In this document: positions 58,359 to 64,000 of the stretch, in pieces
Layout: every line of letters begins with the position of its first letter
Numbering within the stretch: position 1 is the stretch's first letter
Assembly: GCA_035048495.1 (NCBI GenBank)
Contig: CM068545.1
Coordinates: 20,370,741-20,434,740 of the forward strand
Length of the DNA stretch: 64,000 bases
DNA from: Euptelea pleiosperma
Taxonomy: Eukaryota; Streptophyta; Magnoliopsida; Ranunculales; Eupteleaceae
Direction of reading: 5' to 3'
The notes under the pieces: generated by a model
Seen by the model: the letters and a program-made list of their open reading frames with translations, nothing else
The model's database searches: none
What the model was told of the DNA's origin: nothing
Position numbers and translations under genes: made by a program

Positions 58359-58810
58359 CAACGTTTAAAAGGGGCCATTATAACGGTATAACGGACTGGG
58401 GCGTTACCGTTATAAGGGACTGTAACGCACAGAGGCAAAAATGAGAAAAAAATAATTATAACAGTAAATAACGAAAAAAATGGCGCTAAAATACAAATTT
58501 TGAATTTCAAATTTCCAATAAAATTTATAATGGAAATAACAGGCGTTTTATAAACAATTTTTTTTCAAAAACAATTGTTATAATGGCCGTTGTTTTCAAA
58601 AAAAAAAAATCAAAATTTCAATACAATTTATGACGGAAAAATAACGGCCATTTTTTCAAACAAGCTTTTTCAAAAAAATAATGGTCATTATTTTCAAAAA
58701 AAACAAACAGCCGTTGTAATGAAAATAATGGCCGTTATTTTCTGAGTGTTTTAATGGTTCATAACATAACTGGGTAGGTCCGACGTTGTAACGGCCATTT
58801 TTAAACCATG
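58359..58810. mobile_element. CAAGGTTTAAA-family hAT-like MITE
   Basis: Starts CAACGTTTAAAAGGGG and ends TTTTTAAACCATG. Flanks GTACTCAC (58351-58358) and GTAGACAC (58811-58818) match at 6 of 8. The interior repeats 'aacggccattttttcaaa' and 'ttgtaatgaaaataatgg'. Confidence 0.75.
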
Positions 58811-59058
58811 GTAGACACAAACGGGCAATAAGGCAAAACAGATGAAATAACCTTGTGATTCATGTGACCACTGTCTTTAAGTCCAGACTGTCGATGGTTC
58901 TCGGGATTCACAGCACACAGATCCTGAAGACCACATATATGGTGGTCTCGACATAGGGAGGACGCCATCATTAGGATTATAGTTTCATTTTTCCAAATTT
59001 TATTAAGTTTTGAAAGAAAAAAAAATGTGTTTGTTTTAAGGTCACCTGTAGGTGGACC

Positions 59059-59467
59059 CAAGGTTTAAAGGGGACCAATATAACGGTATAACGGACTGGG
59101 AGCATTACCGTTTTTTCCGTTATAACGACCAAATCGCTCAGGTGCAAAAATGGGAAAATAATGGAATTAATGGGAAAAATCAGAAAAAATGGCTTGAATT
59201 TCAAATTTTCAAAAATAGAAAAAAATGGAAAATAACAGAAAAATAACGGGAAAAAAAAAAACGAAGATAACGGCCATTTTTTTTTCACAAAATTTTCCAG
59301 AAAACAAAGGTCGTTATTTTCGTGATAACAGGAAAATAATGGCTGTTATTTTCATTATAATGGCCGTTATTTTTTGGGCATTTTAACAGTCCATAACGTA
59401 ACGGGGTAGGTCCGAATCCGTTATAACGGCCGTAATTTTTGTTATAACTGCCGTTTTTTAAACCTTG
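59059..59467. mobile_element. CAAGGTTTAAA-family hAT-like MITE
   Basis: Starts CAAGGTTTAAAGGGG and ends TTTTTTAAACCTTG. The TSD GGTGGACC is perfect (59051-59058, 59468-59475). Very similar to 51723-52110. Confidence 0.9.
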
Positions 59468-59576
59468 GGTGGACCCTCAATACCAATAAGATAATGAACC
59501 TTGAATGCGAGTCATAGGCAAATAATGGAATTTGTCCCCTTTTTGAGAAAAAGAAAAAACGAGAACCAGTTGCCAA

Positions 59577-59990
59577 CATGGTTTTAAAAACGGCCGTTTA
59601 AACGGTAACCCCCCAAGCCCGTTTCCGTTAAAACCGTTTAAACACGTTTTAACGGTTTTGAAAAAAACAGCCATTTTTTTTTTGTTTTAACAGCCGTTAA
59701 ACTCATTTAAACAGCTGTTTAATTCTGAAAAAGTTTGTGAAAAAAAACGGCCGTTAAATCCGTTTAATTTCTGTTAAAATACATTAAATTCCATTTTTTT
59801 TTAATTTTTAAATTTCAAAATTTGAATTTCAGTGCCATTTTTTCTGTTAAAATCCGTTAAAACCGTTAAAATCCGTTTAATTCCATTTTTGCCCCTGTCC
59901 GTTTCAATCTGTTTTCACGGCCGTTTAAACTGTTTAAACGGTAACGACCCCAGTCCGTTTAACCGTTAAAACGGCCTCCTTTAAACCTTG
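59577..59990. mobile_element. CAAGGTTTAAA-family hAT-like MITE, variant
   Basis: Starts CATGGTTTTAAAAACGG and ends CTTTAAACCTTG. Flanks GTTGCCAA (59569-59576) and GTTGCCGA (59991-59998) match at 7 of 8. The interior uses 'acggccgtttaaac' rather than 'aacggccgttatttt', so it is a distinct subfamily. Confidence 0.8.
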
Positions 59991-59998
59991 GTTGCCGA

Positions 59999-60311
59999 GG
60001 TCTGAGTTCTTTATTGCTGAGCAGCGCTTGGCTTCAAGGTCGAAGTTAAGCGGTTCTGTATCCAACATGTAACCCTGAAAACAATGTTTTCAAAATATAA
60101 TTCAAGTTTCAAAAATTTAAATCAGAGTTGTTAATCGTACATGTTCGATGCAGAGTCGCTTGGCTTCAGCCTTGAAGCTAAACTGTTCAACAGAGATCGC
60201 ACACCAAGGTTTTCACAAAAAATTATGGGTTATATTTACCTTGAAATTCAGGAACTTCAAATCTAAGTTATCTAACACCCTTATATGTGTCATGATGTCA
60301 ATTAGGACAAT
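59999..60311. other. Intergenic, no gene seen
   Basis: Contains a loose direct repeat ('gcttggcttcaaggtcgaag' at about 60027; 'gcttggcttcagccttgaag' at about 60158). No supported gene. Confidence 0.4.
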
Positions 60312-60320
60312 GGTTTCTTA

Positions 60321-60672
60321 GGGTCGGGTTCCGGTGACCAACATTTTTGACCAACAGCTTGGTGTACCATCATAGAGGATGAATTAATGGCTGATTTTTG
60401 GTGAAGATGATCTATATGGTGAAGAGATCATCCTCACAAAAATTCAAATCATTCTGATACTCATAGACTGGTTTAAAAGTTGAAGAATTAGGTACCGTCG
60501 ATTTTTACCATGTAACTTGAAAACCAAATTTAGTGGGGTTAGAAATTTCAGAATGCTGATGATTTTTTGTTGGGGTGATCTATATGGTGAGGAGATCATC
60601 CTCACCAAAAATCAGCCATTTATTCATCCTCTATGAGGGTACACCTAGGTGTTGGTCACCGGAACCTGACCC
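60321..60672. mobile_element. Foldback MITE with 9-bp TSD ('ggatgatc' family)
   Basis: Ends GGGTCGGGTTCCGGTGACC and GGTCACCGGAACCTGACCC. The TSD GGTTTCTTA is perfect (60312-60320, 60673-60681). The best-preserved copy of this family in the window. Confidence 0.92.
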
Positions 60673-60681
60673 GGTTTCTTA

Positions 60682-61890
60682 TATTTCATGAAAATCAGTT
60701 GGTTCAGCTTGTTGATGATGAAAACCAACTCTTGCTTTTGAAAACAATAGCTGATATTCCACTTAAAAGGTTGTTCTCTCTGAACATTTCGCACATCTTG
60801 ATGATCATCTTAAGGTAACATTCCATGTGTTGCATCGGGATGATCATCCTCTCAATGAATACAAGAACCATGGTCTCTAACAACTCAATGATTGTGACTG
60901 AGAATACCTAATTTTTGCTCGAACATTATAAAAGTACGATCCAATTGACTGAAAATATTCCCAAGCACCTTACCATGTTCTAACATTAATTCCATCATCT
61001 TTGGAAAAAATCTTTTGGAACATTCAGTGTAGTAGTAGTACTACATATGGAACCACTTCTCAAAAGCTATGAAAACAATTCTCCCACATAATAGGACTCT
61101 TGTTTAGGAAAATCAAAGAGTTATCAGTTTCAGTTCTGGCTCCACTTGTTTAAGAACCTAAACCGTTATACTCGAACATAATAGATTCCGGTCCTAGACA
61201 TCTTGATACCCAAACTGAAATCGACCCCTTGACAACCCTAGGTACATGTGGCCCAATATTATTGGCGTCGGGAGCCTTTGTGTCCAACAATGCGAGGCAC
61301 TACAGTTTCCCTCCTTTTTAGGATTCATGTTTTTCAAATTTCAATATATTTATTGAATGCAATTATTTTTAATCTGTAAAGGGGTGTTTGGTTTCAATGA
61401 CAACACTGCACCATGGTTGATACCATTAGATCAGCACTTCATCTGAAAAGAGGCGTCGAGAAGAAACAACAAAAATGCATTTTCCCATTTTCCATGGATG
61501 GGGAGGTATAAATCTTGGAAAGAACCCATATCCTTGCACCCAAACATCCCTCGATACAGTGGTTCTTATGAATTAAGGCTGTAAATGGGCTCGGTAGAGG
61601 GGAGGGGATGAAGCTATAAATGGGCCCGGCCTGTCTTTAATAACTGTGTGGGGTCCAGTTTTTGGGCCCCGCTTTCTCATATTTTTCCCTTAAAATAGGA
61701 TCAGAGTTGGCCTTTTAAAAGAGTTTGCAACATTGAACCGGTTCTTCCATCCTTGAACTTGGCTGGGATTGGGCTAGGCCCTGAAAACATGAGCTTTTCC
61801 GAACAAAGCAATTATGAACTGTGTCAGTGCTAAAGGCATATAGAGTATAAGGGCTCCTTAGGCATAATTTGCTACACCTAGGCTCAGCAC
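60682..61890. other. Intergenic, no gene seen
   Basis: No supported gene. About 61180-61310 and 61575-61900 carry 'gggctcgg', 'gggcccggcctg' repeat words of hAT-like remnants. Confidence 0.4.
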
Positions 61891-61895
61891 ATTTA

Positions 61896-62150
61896 GGGGG
61901 CGTTTGCCAACACAAAAATAAGTAACTTATTGACTTTTAAAAGCCAAAAAGTTAGTTTGGATGTGTTTCATATTTTAACTTAAAACTGAAGCTAAAATTT
62001 TTAGCTTTTGACTTCCAAGAGAAATAACTTCTCAAAAATTAGAATCCCTCCCGACATTTGAATTTCTATGACTTTTTTGGAGGTAAAAAATCAACTTATA
62101 ACTTCTACTACAAGTAGAAGTGCTTTTACTTCTCGTTCCCAAACGCCCCC
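61896..62150. mobile_element. Tourist/PIF-like MITE with TTA TSD
   Basis: Ends GGGGGCGTTTGCCAAC and GTTCCCAAACGCCCCC are inverted. TTA at 61893-61895 and 62151-62153. The interior is inverted 'aagtaacttattgacttt'/'aaatcaacttataacttct'. Confidence 0.8.
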
Positions 62151-62700
62151 TTAGAGCCACGGCTTGAAACGGGCTTATAGATGTGATTCGAGTCTGACCT
62201 ATTAACCTAACAGCTTTAAAATTAGGTCGGGCTTAAAAATGGGCTTATAGGTGTCATCATGCCCAGCCCAAAGCCACCATTTACAAACCTATTCTGAATA
62301 ACCATCCATGTGACTTTCTGTCTCCAGAAAGAGCTCTCCATCACGAAGTGGGACTCATTTCCCATTAGTCGTATATATTAATTGGCCAGCCTGGCCCGAT
62401 GGACTTTTAGGCCCGGTCTTCTATAACTCATGTAGGGCTTGGACTCAAAGGCCCAGTATCTCCGGTTTGAGGTAAATTTTAAGGTCCGCCAAACAAATAC
62501 ACTGGTTTTTTTTTTATGAAAACAATAAGCTTAGGCCCATCCCAAATCTAAGTGCTGGCCCCATCATACATACTAGTGATTTATGGCCGGGCTAAAGCAT
62601 GGGGTTTAAAAATGTTAAGTTAAAATTCATTAAAAAATAGTGGATTAGTGATAGTAGTTAGTCTTTAAAAAAACTTTTGAGTTATGTGTTAGTGGGGCCG
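62151..62700. other. Intergenic, repeat words, no gene seen
   Basis: Has 'gggcttataggtg', 'gcccggtcttctata' type words of decayed hAT-like repeats. No supported gene. Confidence 0.4.
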
Positions 62701-63370
62701 GCACGGACATTGTAAGTGAGTGATTGTAGGAGCCAAGGGTGTGCTGAGATAGATCTACCTCGGATCCTTAGTTGGGAAGAAAAGAGCTCGGACGAAGCAA
62801 AAAATGAAAGACACGCCAGCTGAGAAGAACTACCGGGATCAAGTCGGCATAAGGGTTATTGAAGTTGGCGACATGCCAGCTAATGTACTTGGCCACTAAC
62901 CACGATAGAAAAGGCATGACAAGTGGCGGCTGGCAGATGTCAGAGTACGACCCAGTACAACACGTAATCATGACTTTTTACACGTCAACGGGTCCTAAAC
63001 ACTATAAATAGCAACACCAAAAACATTGTAGAGGTACGCAATCTTGGTTTGGAGAATTTAGTGCTTATAAAATTTGAACTAACTTAAGCATCAGAGGCTC
63101 TGCTGGTGGAGATCCATCGGACGGAGTGTTTGCAAGGATTTCTCAGAGACCTCGAGTTGATCATCAGCTACCTTAGTGCTATTATCGGAGACCTCGGATC
63201 CATCGTCGGTCATCTCAGGTAGATCGTCGGATATCTTGGATAGATCCTCAGAGACCTCAGTCTAATCGTCGGATACCTAGATTCTCAAAGATATAATGGA
63301 TAGCTCAAATTTGATCCTCGGCGTTAATATCAGACCTCTGCAGTTGTTCTCCGGAGTAACGCGCATATCG
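62700..63370 (+). mobile_element. Possible solo LTR (gypsy-like)
   Basis: A CTATAAATAG TATA box at about 63002 is followed by a leader with repeated 'gatcgtcggatatct', 'tcagagacctc' words and a final 'ttctccggagtaacg' block. This layout resembles a gypsy LTR with no internal region next to it. Neither boundary nor a TSD is clear. Confidence 0.35.
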
Positions 63371-64000
63371 AGGGGGTGTGTGGGATATTCCCCCTAAACT
63401 ATTAAAGACAATTTTGAGCTTATTTCTTTTCATTTTGCACATAGGGAAACTAACAAAATGCATAAAATTCGTGAGTTATAAACAAATTTAAAAAATGAAA
63501 ACTGTTTTGACTCGTGATTTCCTAGTCGACTCAGTAAGTAGCTACAAATTGAGTCATTAGCTCGAGTTTGCCCAAATTTTAATCGAGTCAAGTTCCGAGT
63601 CGACCTACGAAGTTTGGAAAATGGTGGAGATCCATTGGAAGTTAAAAATCCCTGCAAGAGCTTTAGCTTTTTCTTTGGAAACGCCTGAAAGGCATCATCC
63701 CTGTCAGTGCCAACCTTAGCATCCCAACTCACCATCAATACTAAACAAATGACCAATAGTGATATATGGAACTGGCTGTAAACTAGCCTCAATCCTTCAC
63801 AGAGCAATCGGGACCTTCCATTTCTCCTTATGTAGTACATTCCCTTGATCATGTGGAAAATTTGAAAGTCAGAAACAACCTCATTTATCAATATCCTTAG
63901 GAGAAGGTTTAAAAGAGGCCATTATTGTTAGGATCTTTACTAGACCTCAAGGCGCCATTTTTTCCGAAAAGATATCTTGTCCAAAAAAGGCAAACTTTAG
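63371..64000. other. Unassigned end of window
   Basis: The 153-codon minus-strand frame at 63430-63891 contains a hydrophobic stretch (FHISLLVICLVLMVSW) but no known domain, and its upstream sequence lacks promoter features. A fragment of the CAAGGTTTAAA family ('gaaggtttaaaagaggcc') begins at about 63905 and runs off the window. Confidence 0.35.

Noticed and set aside
63430..63891. 153-codon minus-strand frame with a hydrophobic segment
   Set aside because: The longest unassigned frame, but no recognisable domain or promoter, and its residue make-up looks random; kept only as unassigned sequence.

Overview
This window looks like nuclear DNA of a flowering plant. It is AT-rich, with introns bounded by GT and AG, plant-type protein families, and very dense non-autonomous transposons. 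I cannot place the species; a magnoliid-like genome is only a guess. Of 64 kb, four genes are convincing. Most of the rest is transposon-derived, much of it nested.

Genes. (1) Two class II trehalose-6-phosphate synthase/phosphatase genes (TPS7-like) lie on the minus strand at 12302-15405 and 29358-32391. Each has three coding exons plus a probable 5'-UTR intron, predicted at 857 and 855 aa. Their flanks are also duplicated (about 11320-17530 and 28075-34560), so this is a tandem segmental duplication of about 6.3 kb with its two units about 17 kb apart. (2) Two small intronless genes for secreted peptide precursors lie convergently at 40746-41084 (+) and 48879-49166 (-). Both end in a group-II CEP motif (S[MV]PSPGVGH) and both also carry an internal PPSAPS[KR]KGH motif resembling IDA/PIP peptides. 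This double-motif pair is the most interesting biology here.

Broken coding sequence. These are: a receptor-kinase fragment inside a Helitron (about 4396-4680); a short plastid rpl2-like fragment in an apparent organelle-derived insert (about 6180-6660); a LINE RNase H remnant (about 8700-9005); a truncated Ty1/copia element with gag remains (about 9325-10560); and a LINE 3' region split by a hAT element (about 23280-25770).

Mobile DNA. Several families have boundaries that can be read directly from target-site duplications (TSDs). There are Mutator-like foldback MITEs with 9-bp TSDs (582-978, 5973-6169, 17556-17937, 18800-19159, 26027-26207, 34634-35019, 38002-38385, 60321-60672). There is a hAT-like CAAGGTTTAAA family with 8-bp TSDs, packed with AACGGCCGTT words (20925-21381, 22796-23196, 51723-52110, 55899-56206, 58359-58810, 59059-59467, 59577-59990). 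Larger hAT-like foldbacks are at 18121-19510, 23544-24924, 43104-44351 and 54681-55817. Helitrons include one of 1.8 kb at 3847-5672 and a head-to-tail array at 44842-45674. Tourist-like MITEs are also present.

How it fits together. The duplicated TPS units act as an internal clock: a retroposon (28226-28457) and a MITE (34122-34459) are present in unit 2 and missing from unit 1, and other insertions are nested two or three deep. Many MITEs carry GCCACGTGGC-type G-boxes and lie upstream of the TPS genes. The two TPS promoters already differ in a G-box and in GA-repeat length.
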